Shown here: positions 29,632-39,401 of the stretch, piece by piece | Position numbering within the stretch: the stretch's first letter is position 1 | How the letters are laid out: each line of letters begins with the position of its first letter | Origin: an uncultured Pseudomonadota bacterium | GTDB taxonomy: Bacteria; Pseudomonadota; Gammaproteobacteria; CAJXQU01 | Assembly (NCBI GenBank): GCA_913058255.1 | Contig: CAJXQU010000002.1 | Coordinates: 248,001-312,000, forward strand | Reading direction: 5' to 3' | DNA length: 64,000 nt | Program-made: the position numbers and the translations under genes | The notes under the pieces: generated by a model | Told to the model about the DNA's origin: nothing | What the model saw: the letters and a program-made list of their open reading frames with translations, nothing else | Database searches by the model: none

Positions 29632-29707
29632 GTCCCCATCGTCTAGAGGCCTAGGACACTGCCCTTTCACGGCGGCAACAGGGGTTCGAATCCCCTTGGG
29701 GACGCCA
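29632..29707 (+). tRNA. tRNA-Glu (anticodon TTC)
   Basis: The 76-base cloverleaf has acceptor stem GTCCCCA with TGGGGAC, an anticodon loop with TTC (CCCTTTCACGG) and T loop GGTTCGAATCC. The 3' CCA is encoded. It lies 45 bases after tRNA-Ala and probably shares its transcript. Confidence 0.97.
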
Positions 29708-29716
29708 TATTCTTAA

Positions 29717-29742
29717 CCTCGGTTATGGAAACATAACCGAGG
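29717..29742 (+). terminator. Terminator hairpin after tRNA-Glu
   Basis: A perfect 11-bp stem (29717-29727 with 29732-29742) closes a GAAA tetraloop 9 bases after the tRNA. The following T-run is interrupted, but the hairpin is very stable. Confidence 0.7.
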
Positions 29743-30434
29743 ATTGAGTTTTAAAGTCCACTTCAAGTTATACTCCCTTAACAAAATATCATGCTGAAAT
29801 ACGCAATAGTCATAACAGATTAGTTTTCCGAGCTGAATATCCTTAAAGCAACAAGTAAGCCTCATTATTAGTTCAGTTCATAAATCTTAAACGCCATATT
29901 CCATCGAGAATCACGGCATCAAAAAGCTTAAACAAAGAGATCATAACCAAGTTAACGATCTTAAAAACGCATAACGGTATTGAATAACAACCAAAAACCA
30001 TCTCTAACAGCCAACTAAGTCAATAAATAGAAAGGAAGAGCATGCAACAAGAGAGATAAATCATTACAATGTGAACAAGACCGCATCAAAGAAAACGCTG
30101 TAGGCAGAGTAGGGACTGTCGTGTAATTCAATCATGTTATTAGATCGAACAAAACACGTACTTGTTCTCTATTTATCAAAGAGTAACGACACAAAGCTAT
30201 ACTTATAGTTTAGGTACACGTAGTCTTGTTAACTGCCATATATTGAATTAGCTTTAGGGAGAAGCTTTCATTTAGGGTAGAAAGTAGTGTGAAGATTTTT
30301 CAAAATAACCATGCTAACTTCTAATACTAGATCCTGCATTTTTTAACATCGGCATATAGGCTGGTCAAAAGAATTAATAGATGTATCTGAAAGGCGTCTC
30401 TGTTCGTTTAAAACAAATTCTAAAATATAACTAT
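29743..30434. other. Gene-free AT-rich stretch ahead of the exopolysaccharide locus
   Basis: About 690 bases without a supported gene. I looked for a JUMPstart/ops element, a sigma-54 site, an integrase remnant and a copy of the tRNA-Glu 3' end, and saw none. Promoters of the polysaccharide locus probably lie in the last 200 bases. Base composition shifts to AT-rich here. Confidence 0.4.
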
Positions 30435-32675
30435 ATGATAAAAATATACTTACCTATAAATATGAGTGTTAACTCAATATACATAACCATATTTCTAGTA
30501 TTATGTGTATTTGCAACTGAAATTCAAGCAAAAACACTATCATATAAAACTAAAAACTTTCCCAGCTGCAATACACTTTGGAATAAAGAGTTTTTATCCT
30601 TTTCACACTATAATGATTGGAAGGTTGAGTACTCTGGTGGAGTTAATGGAAGTTTAGTTAATAATTCATCTTTAAATATAGAAAGTAATGTACTTTCATT
30701 GATTTTTAAAACTGATAAAAACTATCCTAAAAGCCCTCAAATAGTAATAAGCTCTGAAACGATTTCAAAAATAAAATATTATAATTTGAAAGCAACCTCT
30801 TTGATATACGAGTCTCAAGAGAACGGTAAAATACGAATTATACTGAAAGACAAAAATGGAAGAGCATTTTATAATAGATCCCCACTATCATTAACAAACA
30901 CCTTAGCAACAGAAACTAAAAGCACATACCATTTAGACAACATTATATATCATGGAAATGCTGACGATCTGAAACAACCATTTGTACCACTTCCACCATT
31001 TACAGTTGATCACATTAGAGTTGCTCTCCCTCAAGGAAGGATTTCTCAAGGTATTGTTAAGCTTTCACAGCTTAGGCTTTTTCTTCAAGATGAAAGTAGT
31101 CTAACTAAAAAAGTTCAATCAACTTACACAGACTGGTTTCTAAAAAACTGTAATGTATCAAATCATGGTGAGTTATTAGTTGATCTGGAGACACCAGACC
31201 AATTCATGCCGATAAAGCTTGGAAATGTTGTGCCTTTAAAGGTTAGTACTAATAATTCAAACATAATTACAAAGCTAACTCTATCTGTGAATCGTTATTC
31301 TTCAACTGACGGTCTGTCTAAAGATATTACTCAAATACAAAGCTCAGCGCATAATTCTATTCGAACATATAAACATAAATTTGATATACCAGGTTTATAC
31401 TCTGTAGTAGTTAGTGCGTTTGGAGCAGATCAACAACTGTTAGCAAGATCAGCCCAAGAGGTTTTAGTTTGGGAACCTGTTGGTAACTTACATATTGATC
31501 ATAAACCTAATTTTTTTGGAATGATGTATCTGGATAGGTTTTCGAAAACAAGAAATCAAGACCTTCAAGTAATGGCTAGCGCAGGCGTAAAAGTTATAAG
31601 GTTTCCTTTTCGCTGGTCTGAAATTGAGACAAAAAGGGGTAGTGTAAATTGGACCAACTATGACACATTAATGAAAGATCTAAAAACAAATAATTTTATC
31701 GCACAACCAATGTTTTTTTATACTCCATCTTGGGCATCAAAAAAACTATATAGTGTGCAAAAGATTGAACTTGCAAAGGATAGAGAGCAATGGATTGCAC
31801 CAAAGAATAATGAGGTTGTATCATCATTTATAGGCAAAGCAGCAAGAAGGTATAGTGAGCAAAATGTTGTCTGGGAATTTTATAATGAACCAACAGAGCG
31901 TAAAAACTGGATCGGTGGCAATGCACAAGATTATGTTAATCATCTAAAAGCAATAAATCCTTCTATAAAATCTAATGCTCCAAGTTCAAGTATTATTACA
32001 GCAGGAATTGGTGTAGAACAAGCAGAAGATCAAAGTTTCGCGCCATTTTTAGCTCAGAAGATTGAAGGGATTGTAGATGGATTTTCAGTGCATTCTTACG
32101 GAGGTTATCTGTCAGCTGCATCAAGTATAGTTAGTACAAAAGCATTATTTCCACAGAAGAGTAGTTTGAAAGTATGGCTAAATGAAACAGGATATCTTGT
32201 CGACCCTAAAGATCCTTTAGGAGAGATGAAAAGATCTTCAGAGCTAGTAAAGACAGCTGTTATTTCAAGATATATGGATATAGAAAATTTTAGTTGGTTT
32301 ATTTTTAGAAATTACTCTAGTGCTGCAAATAGTTCATATGATAATTATTCACTTGTCGGTTCTGATGGTTTACTTCGTTCCCCCATACTAGCCTATGCAA
32401 ACACGGTTAAATGGCTTTCAGGAACAAAGCCTGTTCGTAAAGTTAAATTGTATAATAATATTATAGTGCATGAGTTTATAAATAATAAGTCACAATCAGT
32501 ATTGGTTTCATGGTTAGACGATGAATATACTACAGCCAAATTCAATATACATGATGTAGTTAGTAAAGTAGGTAGCGTTAAGGCTTATGATGTTTATGGA
32601 GGAGAAGTAAGCCTTTCGAGAGAAGGTGAAGTCTTGACACAAAAACATTCTCCAATATTTATTATTTATAGATAA
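30435..32675 (+). CDS. Secreted clan GH-A glycosidase in the exopolysaccharide locus
   Basis: The 746-residue product has a signal peptide ending near EIQA-KT, an N-terminal beta-rich region (about 30-330) and a TIM-barrel. The barrel shows clan GH-A features: RFPFRWSEIE, then WEFYNEPTE with the general-acid Glu near residue 478, and VWLNETG with the likely nucleophile Glu near 580. Family GH39 or GH5-like is my best guess; the exact family cannot be set by eye. Extracellular glycosidases in such loci trim or release the polysaccharide. Three in-frame ATGs (30381, 30435, 30462) are possible, none with a good ribosome site. I use 30435; the signal peptide best fits 30435 or 30462. Confidence 0.7.
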   Translation: MIKIYLPINMSVNSIYITIFLVLCVFATEIQAKTLSYKTKNFPSCNTLWNKEFLSFSHYNDWKVEYSGGVNGSLVNNSSLNIESNVLSLIFKTDKNYPKSPQIVISSETISKIKYYNLKATSLIYESQENGKIRIILKDKNGRAFYNRSPLSLTNTLATETKSTYHLDNIIYHGNADDLKQPFVPLPPFTVDHIRVALPQGRISQGIVKLSQLRLFLQDESSLTKKVQSTYTDWFLKNCNVSNHGELLVDLETPDQFMPIKLGNVVPLKVSTNNSNIITKLTLSVNRYSSTDGLSKDITQIQSSAHNSIRTYKHKFDIPGLYSVVVSAFGADQQLLARSAQEVLVWEPVGNLHIDHKPNFFGMMYLDRFSKTRNQDLQVMASAGVKVIRFPFRWSEIETKRGSVNWTNYDTLMKDLKTNNFIAQPMFFYTPSWASKKLYSVQKIELAKDREQWIAPKNNEVVSSFIGKAARRYSEQNVVWEFYNEPTERKNWIGGNAQDYVNHLKAINPSIKSNAPSSSIITAGIGVEQAEDQSFAPFLAQKIEGIVDGFSVHSYGGYLSAASSIVSTKALFPQKSSLKVWLNETGYLVDPKDPLGEMKRSSELVKTAVISRYMDIENFSWFIFRNYSSAANSSYDNYSLVGSDGLLRSPILAYANTVKWLSGTKPVRKVKLYNNIIVHEFINNKSQSVLVSWLDDEYTTAKFNIHDVVSKVGSVKAYDVYGGEVSLSREGEVLTQKHSPIFIIYR

Positions 32676-32703
32676 CAAGCTCACAAGGTCAATGTTTTAA
32701 ATT

Positions 32704-34014
32704 ATGTTTGTTCTAATTAGAAAATTACTCATTGCGAACCAAAAAAAAATAAAGCAGTTATCTACTTTAGTAATTGTAAATGTTTTTATCTCTGCACTTG
32801 GATTTATCACTCAAGTAAAGATTGCAAATGTTTTAGGTAAAGAATCCTTTGGTCTAATTAGTTTCGGAATAGCCATAGCTACTTATGGTGCTGTGTTTAT
32901 TCGGTTTGGTTTAGATAAAACACTAGTAAGGGATTTAATACACTACCCGACAAGATTTTCCGGAACAGTAAAGTCAAGTTTACAAATTAGGCTTACCTTT
33001 CTTTTATTATTTATAGTCGGTGTTTTGACATGGAAGTTATCTACTTCCTCAAATAATGATATCTCATGGGGAGTTTTCCTAATCATTTCAGCTAATGTTT
33101 TAATGACTCTAGATTTACAGGCTATCTATGATAGTTGGGATAAAATGACAAGGCATGCAATGTATCATTTAGTTCAAAAAGTTTTATATTTCATATTGGT
33201 ATGGGTAGTTATATTATTCGATAGTAGTTTTTTATCTGTTTCTCTAATTGGCACCATGACGCTAATAGCTGTACTTACCTATTTAGCTCTTCAATACTCT
33301 TGGGCCATACCTAGAATTCCTACTGATAAAGTTAAAACCAACCACAGGCTATTGACTATCAATATGATTAGAGGAAATACTCTAATATGGATGTCTGGTG
33401 TTATTGGTCTATCATTCGGAACCTTAAATCAAATAATATTAAAATATTACCATGGAGCATCCGAGCTAGGTGGTTATTCAGTTGCATGGATGATTGTAAC
33501 TATGGCAACTATATTACTCAGCCAAGTTTCTAGAATAGGTTTTCCCGCTACTGCTCGAATGACAACTGGAGAATCAACTCAGCATGAAAAATTCAATTTC
33601 CTTATTAAATATTCTAGCTTTATGTTATGTATAACATCACCGATTTCTTTTGTAGCATTTGTATATCCTGAATGGATACTTTCAACATTCTTTAATCCAG
33701 AGTTTCGTGATGCTGCATCAGCCTTAAAAATAATGGGTTTATATATCCCTGTCTTCTCTATCGGTCTTGTAGCTACACAATATACGGTATCTATTAAACA
33801 AGAAAAAGCTTATTTTTATTCTAACTTATTAGGTGGAGTTGTTAGTTTAACTCTTTGCTTAATTCTCATACCTACTTATGGGTCGGTAGGTGCTATTTGG
33901 GCACTACTTCTTTCACACGGTCTAGCTCTTGCTGGTTGTGTATTAATAACAGTTCTAGATGTATTGAAAACAGAAAAAACTATAACAGATAGAAGCCATG
34001 AAACCACAACCTAA
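32704..34014 (+). CDS. Polysaccharide flippase (Wzx-like)
   Basis: The 436-residue protein is hydrophobic throughout, with about 12 membrane helices. It starts with the Wzx/MATE-type region (NVFISALGFITQVKIANVLGKESFGLISFG). Flippases of this type move undecaprenyl-linked repeat units across the inner membrane. The gene starts 28 bases after the glycosidase and overlaps the next gene by 17 bases. With the polymerase downstream it indicates a Wzx/Wzy assembly route. Confidence 0.85.
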   Translation: MFVLIRKLLIANQKKIKQLSTLVIVNVFISALGFITQVKIANVLGKESFGLISFGIAIATYGAVFIRFGLDKTLVRDLIHYPTRFSGTVKSSLQIRLTFLLLFIVGVLTWKLSTSSNNDISWGVFLIISANVLMTLDLQAIYDSWDKMTRHAMYHLVQKVLYFILVWVVILFDSSFLSVSLIGTMTLIAVLTYLALQYSWAIPRIPTDKVKTNHRLLTINMIRGNTLIWMSGVIGLSFGTLNQIILKYYHGASELGGYSVAWMIVTMATILLSQVSRIGFPATARMTTGESTQHEKFNFLIKYSSFMLCITSPISFVAFVYPEWILSTFFNPEFRDAASALKIMGLYIPVFSIGLVATQYTVSIKQEKAYFYSNLLGGVVSLTLCLILIPTYGSVGAIWALLLSHGLALAGCVLITVLDVLKTEKTITDRSHETTT

Positions 34015-34972
34015 TATTAGCATCGTAATACCTCTCTATAATAAAGAGAAATATTTGGCTCGTACTTTAGAGTCTGTACTTAGTCAATCCTATCAAGATT
34101 TTGAAGTCATTATTATTAATGATGGTTCAACAGACCAAGGAGCAAGTATTGCTGCAGAGAAGTTTCCATCATCAAAAATACGTTTGATCAATCAAGAGAA
34201 CACAGGTGTTTCATCTGCTAGAAACAATGGGGCTCTTCATTCATCAGGTGAGCTTATCATATTTTTAGATGCCGATGACTATTGGGATAGTTCATTTTTG
34301 GAAATTATGGTTGAAGGCATTGGTCAGCACAATTGGGCTATGTGTGCAGAATCACATCAAAAAGGAGAGTCTGTAACTTTAAGAGGTTTCGACAATGTAA
34401 AATCAGGTATGTTTAATGTTAGTGATTTTTTTACATTATTCTTGAATAACCAAACGGGTTGTCCTGGAACTATTGTTATGAAAAGGAAATTTTATAACAA
34501 GTATGGTGGTTTTCTTATAGGCCTTAAGAATGGTGAAGATGTTGAAATGTGGCTTCGTTTAGCAGTAAATGATTCGAAAATACAATACTGTTCAGATAAA
34601 CTAGTTCACTATAGTTACGCGATACCAGAAGGGGCTACTATGAGTAATAGATGTGAAGATTCTTTAATTTCTTTTTGGATTGCTATGGAGAAGAATCACC
34701 CTACTAGTATGAAAAATAAATGCAATAAACCTTTTTTGATGTGTTTTAATCACTTTGCAAATAGGGCATATCGTTTTTACACACGTTCTGGTTACAGAAA
34801 AACTGCAAACTACTTAGCAAATTCAGATCATTACGTACCAACAACCATTAATAGCTTAGTTAGTAAATCACCATTTTTTATTGAAAAGGTAGTATTCACT
34901 TTACTAAGACTAATAACCTTAAGAATCTCGCTTGTAAAAAAAAATATTACAGGTTTGATTAATAAACAATGA
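33998..34972 (+). CDS. Glycosyltransferase family 2
   Basis: The 324-residue protein opens with the GT-A fold signature ISIVIPLYNKEKYLARTLESVLSQSYQDFE (in two parts), then NDGSTDQG and FLDADDYW, the DxD-type metal site near residue 92. A GEDVEMWLRLA segment near 185 is the usual second acidic motif. Cytoplasmic, it would add one sugar to the lipid-linked unit. It overlaps wzx by 17 bases and the polymerase by 4 (ATGA). Confidence 0.9.
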   Translation: MKPQPNISIVIPLYNKEKYLARTLESVLSQSYQDFEVIIINDGSTDQGASIAAEKFPSSKIRLINQENTGVSSARNNGALHSSGELIIFLDADDYWDSSFLEIMVEGIGQHNWAMCAESHQKGESVTLRGFDNVKSGMFNVSDFFTLFLNNQTGCPGTIVMKRKFYNKYGGFLIGLKNGEDVEMWLRLAVNDSKIQYCSDKLVHYSYAIPEGATMSNRCEDSLISFWIAMEKNHPTSMKNKCNKPFLMCFNHFANRAYRFYTRSGYRKTANYLANSDHYVPTTINSLVSKSPFFIEKVVFTLLRLITLRISLVKKNITGLINKQ

Positions 34973-36342
34973 CTTCTTATACCCTCGGATTTTCTTTAGT
35001 TATTTTTGGTATAACTACTTTATTTACATTTCCCACATGGAAAAAATCATTTAATAAACTCAAAGGGAATGAACGGTTAACTGTGATTGCTTGGGTGTTA
35101 ATATTCGTTGGACAAGGGCAAATGTTTGCGCAAAAAGAAGCTGCTGTTGGTATCTCTACATTAGGCACAGGAGCTTACTATCAAGTCACTTGGATGGCAC
35201 TTGGCTCACTGTTTATGTTAATCGCTTTGATTTCAGGGAAGGTAAATACAAAACATTGTTCTATAGCGATAATAGGCCTACTTCTGTATGGGGTTGTTGG
35301 GTTAGGAGGCTCTGCTTTTTCACCATCACCTAGCTTAAGCATCTATAAATCATTGCAAATTATTATGGATGTAGCTCTTCTAGTTACCGCTCTTTCATTT
35401 ATAAAAAATCCAAGATTACTAATAAATTTGTCATATTTTCTACTTATACTTATTCTCGTAAGTTCCGCTATGGGTGGTTTTTTATGGCCTGAGTTAAATT
35501 TCCAAAATATTTATGGAGCCTATACAGGTGTACTTCACAGCCATTACCCTCAGGTTCATGCAAACGAATTGGGTTTATTAGCTGCAATAATTTTAATAGC
35601 ATCAGTTCGCCGTACTTTTGAGAAAGGTTTAAAGTACCAAAGGTATTACTGGGGTAGTGTTGCCATATTAGCCATTACAGTGCTCTACCATGCTCAAGCA
35701 CGAACTTCTCTTGCATCAGCAACGATAGCAATATTTATTATGGCTATATTCATACCAAGAATGCGTCCTTTCACAGTACTACTAACTATAGGACTTGGTA
35801 GTTTTTTAACACTGCAGTGGCTCAATGGAGGTATTAATCTTAATATTGAAGGGTCAACTGTGGAAACATATCTACGAAGAGGCGCTTCAGATGAACAAAT
35901 ATCGTCACTATCGGGACGCACCGAGCTTTGGAGGATAGGCTGGAAGATGTTTATTGATTCACCAGTCTTTGGACACGGAATGGATGCGGGCGTACGTTAT
36001 GGTGGACGACTATATGGATTGCCTGCAGGTACGAATATGCATAGCTCTCATTTTCAAATATTAGCTAACATGGGTTTTCTTGGCTACCTATCATGGCTAA
36101 TATTTGTTTTAGCTGTAACCGCTTCTTTATGGAAAGGAGTTTGGAACTCACCTAATAGCCTTCGTAGCGAGGAAGGGAGATTTCGTCTCGAATTGATACT
36201 AGTTGCTTCTGTAATATTATTTAGAACTTTTCTAGGCCACGTCCTTGTCACAAATAGTTTTAGCTTATTAGTATTTATAGCATTGTTTGTGTCTATTTTA
36301 GCTTCGCGAAATGTGCAAAAATCTTCAAAGCTAGTAATTTAA
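34969..36342 (+). CDS. O-antigen polymerase/ligase-like membrane protein (Wzy)
   Basis: The 457 residues have ten or more membrane helices and a long periplasmic loop before the last helices. The loop carries the Wzy_C pattern: SGRTELWRIGWKMF, FGHGMDAG, then HSSHFQILANMGFLGYLSWL near residues 350-375. Such proteins polymerise repeat units or ligate them to lipid A. With a Wzx beside it, polymerase is more likely. It begins 4 bases inside the previous gene. Confidence 0.85.
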   Translation: MTSYTLGFSLVIFGITTLFTFPTWKKSFNKLKGNERLTVIAWVLIFVGQGQMFAQKEAAVGISTLGTGAYYQVTWMALGSLFMLIALISGKVNTKHCSIAIIGLLLYGVVGLGGSAFSPSPSLSIYKSLQIIMDVALLVTALSFIKNPRLLINLSYFLLILILVSSAMGGFLWPELNFQNIYGAYTGVLHSHYPQVHANELGLLAAIILIASVRRTFEKGLKYQRYYWGSVAILAITVLYHAQARTSLASATIAIFIMAIFIPRMRPFTVLLTIGLGSFLTLQWLNGGINLNIEGSTVETYLRRGASDEQISSLSGRTELWRIGWKMFIDSPVFGHGMDAGVRYGGRLYGLPAGTNMHSSHFQILANMGFLGYLSWLIFVLAVTASLWKGVWNSPNSLRSEEGRFRLELILVASVILFRTFLGHVLVTNSFSLLVFIALFVSILASRNVQKSSKLVI

Positions 36343-36399
36343 AATCATGATATCTATGAAAAAACTTGGAAACATGAAGATTTTTAATGAGGGTTTACA

Positions 36400-37131
36400 G
36401 TGAATAGTGAAGAGCAAGCTCAAGTTTTACTTAAAAAGAGTGCCAGGAAAGCTTCTCCAGGTGGTAAGGCGAAGTTACTTAACATCCCAAGAAACTGGTT
36501 GCATCAAGCATTTTTTTATATGGATAAAGGTGAGCGCTTTGTTAGAGTTTTTGTCTTATTGTTAGAAACAATCTTAGTTTATTTGCTAGCGTCTTTTGTA
36601 TTTTCAACAGTTAACATAACTCTACTCCTCACCATAGCTTTTTTGTTTGTTTATACATGGAACTGGGCAACTAATGGACTTTTTTGGGCTTTGATTATTT
36701 TTACATTTCCAAAGCTGAAAAATCCAGGGGCTGAAAAAACAGTTCACTATCTCAACCAAATGCGTATACGTCTAGCCAAAGACGATTGTATTACAGGTAT
36801 AGCAATTTATGGTAGCGTTACAAGAGAAAAGTGGCATAGTAGAAGTGATATTGATATTAGGTTTTTGAGGAAACAGGGTTTTTTATATACGATCCTAGCT
36901 TCATGGGTAACAATGAAAGAACGTTTCAGGGCATTTTTAAGTAAACAACCTATGGATCTATTCTTAGCTGACAATACTGACTTTTTAAAAAAAATGAGAT
37001 CTGACGAGATACCACTTCTTCTTCTTTGTCAGGATAAAAACCTTCAGACTATGTATCCAAACTGTAAAGAAAGAAGCATTACAATTCGCGATCTATTAGG
37101 TAAACAAGCTAATGTTTCTATATTAGATTAA
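36400..37131 (+). CDS. Membrane-anchored nucleotidyltransferase-domain protein
   Basis: This 243-residue protein begins at GTG with GAGGG upstream. Two hydrophobic helices (about 45-70 and 70-105) precede a cytoplasmic domain. That domain has the polymerase-beta-type signature AIYGS near 138, then SDIDIRF near 149-155. The third acidic residue may be the Asp in MDLFLAD near 188. This is the minimal nucleotidyltransferase fold (GS-x-DxD) found in MNT and kanamycin nucleotidyltransferases. A membrane-tethered version inside a polysaccharide locus is unusual, and its substrate is unknown. It lies between wzy and a GT4 gene, 2 bases from the latter. Confidence 0.6.
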   Translation: MNSEEQAQVLLKKSARKASPGGKAKLLNIPRNWLHQAFFYMDKGERFVRVFVLLLETILVYLLASFVFSTVNITLLLTIAFLFVYTWNWATNGLFWALIIFTFPKLKNPGAEKTVHYLNQMRIRLAKDDCITGIAIYGSVTREKWHSRSDIDIRFLRKQGFLYTILASWVTMKERFRAFLSKQPMDLFLADNTDFLKKMRSDEIPLLLLCQDKNLQTMYPNCKERSITIRDLLGKQANVSILD

Positions 37132-37133
37132 AT

Positions 37134-38258
37134 ATGAAAATATTAAGTCTTCACTGGGGATTTTCACATGGTGGCGTTGCTACTTATGCTGAAAATATTG
37201 AACCCATAGGTTCACTACCTTCTGTAAAATTACGCTCACTTTGTGTCTTGCCAAACTTTCGTGATATCAACCAGAAATCACTCGACTCTCTAGATAAATC
37301 TATAATTCAAATTAACAAACTTTCGTCACTAAGCTGGACTTTTGAAGTGCGAAAATATATTGCTAAAGAGCAGCCTGATATTATTTTCACGCATGGTTTC
37401 AATGCCCACTTTGTAAGTCTTTTGACAACAATACTATTGCCTCTCAAAGTAAAACGGATAGTGTCATATCACGGTGATTATTTTCCTAATACAACAAAAC
37501 AGCGCTTTATGGCTCCAATATACAACGGATTTACTAATTGGTTTTTACGTAAAAAAGCAGATGGTATTATCTGTGTTGCTCACCATACAGTTCAAAAACT
37601 TTTAAAAAAAAACATTCCGGACTATAAGTTCGCTGTAGTACATAATGGAATTCCCTCTTATAAATCATTAGAAGATACGAGAGAGACTCTTAGATCAGAA
37701 TGGGGATATGACGAAAGCCATATAATTATATGTATTGCATCTCGTCATGAAAAAATCAAAGGCTTGGAATACCTTATAGAAGCTTTTTCAATAGTTTCAC
37801 CAAAATTTTCTGAGTTAAGGCTGGTCATGATTGGTGAAGGGACTCAAACACATGCTCTTAAGACACTTGTCGCTTTAAAAAAATTAGAGTCCAGAATACA
37901 GTTTGTAGGGCAACGAAGTGATGTAGCGGACTGTCTATCAGCAACTGATATTTTTGCACTCCCTTCATTATCAGAAGCACACTCTATTGGCTTACTTGAA
38001 GCAATGCGAGCTGGAAAAGCGATTATTGCAACTGAGATAGAAGGTAATATAGAAACAGTAAGTGATAACAAGGAGGCATTAATAGTTCCAGTTAAAGATG
38101 CTTCTTCATTATCGGTTGCTATAGAGAAATTACTAAAGGATACAGATTTACGAGCACGTCTTGGAAAAGCTGCATCAAAACGTTTTAATTCAGAGTTTAC
38201 AGTGGAAATGATGCGATCAAAAACAACACAATTGTTGAAAGACTTTAGTAATAGGTAA
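37134..38258 (+). CDS. Glycosyltransferase family 4
   Basis: The 374-residue GT-B enzyme has a first domain with HGFNAH and SYHGDYFP motifs, and a C-terminal Rossmann domain with the donor-site E-x7-E pattern (EAHSIGLLE near residue 283). CIASRHEKIKG marks the domain junction. Retaining nucleotide-sugar glycosyltransferases of this type act on the lipid-linked intermediate. It starts 2 bases after the nucleotidyltransferase gene, so the two are probably translationally linked. Confidence 0.88.
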   Translation: MKILSLHWGFSHGGVATYAENIEPIGSLPSVKLRSLCVLPNFRDINQKSLDSLDKSIIQINKLSSLSWTFEVRKYIAKEQPDIIFTHGFNAHFVSLLTTILLPLKVKRIVSYHGDYFPNTTKQRFMAPIYNGFTNWFLRKKADGIICVAHHTVQKLLKKNIPDYKFAVVHNGIPSYKSLEDTRETLRSEWGYDESHIIICIASRHEKIKGLEYLIEAFSIVSPKFSELRLVMIGEGTQTHALKTLVALKKLESRIQFVGQRSDVADCLSATDIFALPSLSEAHSIGLLEAMRAGKAIIATEIEGNIETVSDNKEALIVPVKDASSLSVAIEKLLKDTDLRARLGKAASKRFNSEFTVEMMRSKTTQLLKDFSNR

Positions 38259-38261
38259 TAT

Positions 38262-39401
38262 ATGAAGATTAGTTTTTGTATTTATAATTTTGTTGATGAA
38301 AAACTACCATTGCAACCTTGGCTTACAATTAGGATATTAGCAGAAGGGTTGGTTAAAAGAGGACACCATGTTTCGATCATTACTGATGTTCAAAACCCTT
38401 CAGAATTAAACGGAGTGTCTTTAGTTACTGTTGCCTCTCTTCGAGGGACAAATTCATTAGAGGTTCAGGAAGTCTTAAAAAAAATCAATCCTGATGCTTT
38501 AGTTTTTTTACCTACTCCATTAAGCCTAGCAACTACATCATGGTTAAATACGATTGATTGCAGAAAAATAGGATTCGCATCCTATCCTTTTTATAACTTT
38601 AAAGAACTTTACATCGCAATAAAAAAACTAGCATGGTCTGACGTGCAGCAATATTTGAGACATATCCTAATCCCCAAAATGGTATGGAAGGCATTCTCTA
38701 AAAGAAGAGTTGATGTCCTTATTTCACAATCTAGTACAACAACTAACCGACTTCAAGAAATATTAGGTAATTCAACGAAATGCTTATTCATTCCACCAGG
38801 GATAGATAAAGAAGCTTGGCCTCTGGTTTTAAATAAAAAAGACTTAAATAAGAAAAGTATTAACCTTCTTTATTTAGGCTCAGCTATCCCTATCCGTGGT
38901 TTCGACTTAGCGCTTGAATCATTAGTTTTTTTAATTGATGAAAAAGTCAATTTGAGAATTCTCGCTCGTGCTGCAAACGAAACAACTTTGAAACCTATGC
39001 TAGATAAGGTTAAAAAACTGGGCTTACAAGAGCACGTAGAGCTTGTTGGTGGCTGGATAGAAAGAAATCAGTTAGTTACTGAGATACACAATGCAGACGC
39101 TGTCTTACAACCTTTTTTACTAGTCCCTTCTGAACTACCAGTTACTGCTATGGAGGTGATCTCATGTGGTACTCCTGTCATTGGTAGTAAAATTGATGGA
39201 ATGCCTTCTACCATTGGACCTGCAGGAACGGTCACAAAACATGGCTGTCCTAAAGCTCTCGCGGAAACAATTAAAGAGTTTTTATATTCTTCTTCTTTAC
39301 GTTCAGACTGGAGTGAAGGATGTCTATCCCAACGTGCACAAATGCAGAGCTGGGACTCAATTATTCAACAGTGGGAGAATGTTTTAGAAAATGGAAGTTG
39401 A
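38262..39401 (+). CDS. Glycosyltransferase family 4-like protein
   Basis: The 379-residue protein has GT-B form: an N-terminal domain (KISFCIYNF, LAEGLVKRGHHVSIIT) and a C-terminal domain with LYLGSAIPIRGFD near 205. The donor region reads SELPVTAMEVISCGTPVIGS, a variant with six residues between the two Glu rather than the usual seven. Its last 11 bases overlap the thymidylate-kinase-like gene. Sugar specificity cannot be told. Confidence 0.8.
   Translation: MKISFCIYNFVDEKLPLQPWLTIRILAEGLVKRGHHVSIITDVQNPSELNGVSLVTVASLRGTNSLEVQEVLKKINPDALVFLPTPLSLATTSWLNTIDCRKIGFASYPFYNFKELYIAIKKLAWSDVQQYLRHILIPKMVWKAFSKRRVDVLISQSSTTTNRLQEILGNSTKCLFIPPGIDKEAWPLVLNKKDLNKKSINLLYLGSAIPIRGFDLALESLVFLIDEKVNLRILARAANETTLKPMLDKVKKLGLQEHVELVGGWIERNQLVTEIHNADAVLQPFLLVPSELPVTAMEVISCGTPVIGSKIDGMPSTIGPAGTVTKHGCPKALAETIKEFLYSSSLRSDWSEGCLSQRAQMQSWDSIIQQWENVLENGS

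Noticed and set aside
29632-29707. tRNA-Glu as an integration site for the AT-rich polysaccharide block
   Set aside because: The block starts about 700 bases later, but I found no repeat of the tRNA 3' end at its far side and no integrase gene.
29743-30380. JUMPstart/ops element ahead of the polysaccharide operon
   Set aside because: No GGCGGTAG-like core was seen; the closest string (GTAGGCAGAGTAGGG) does not fit.
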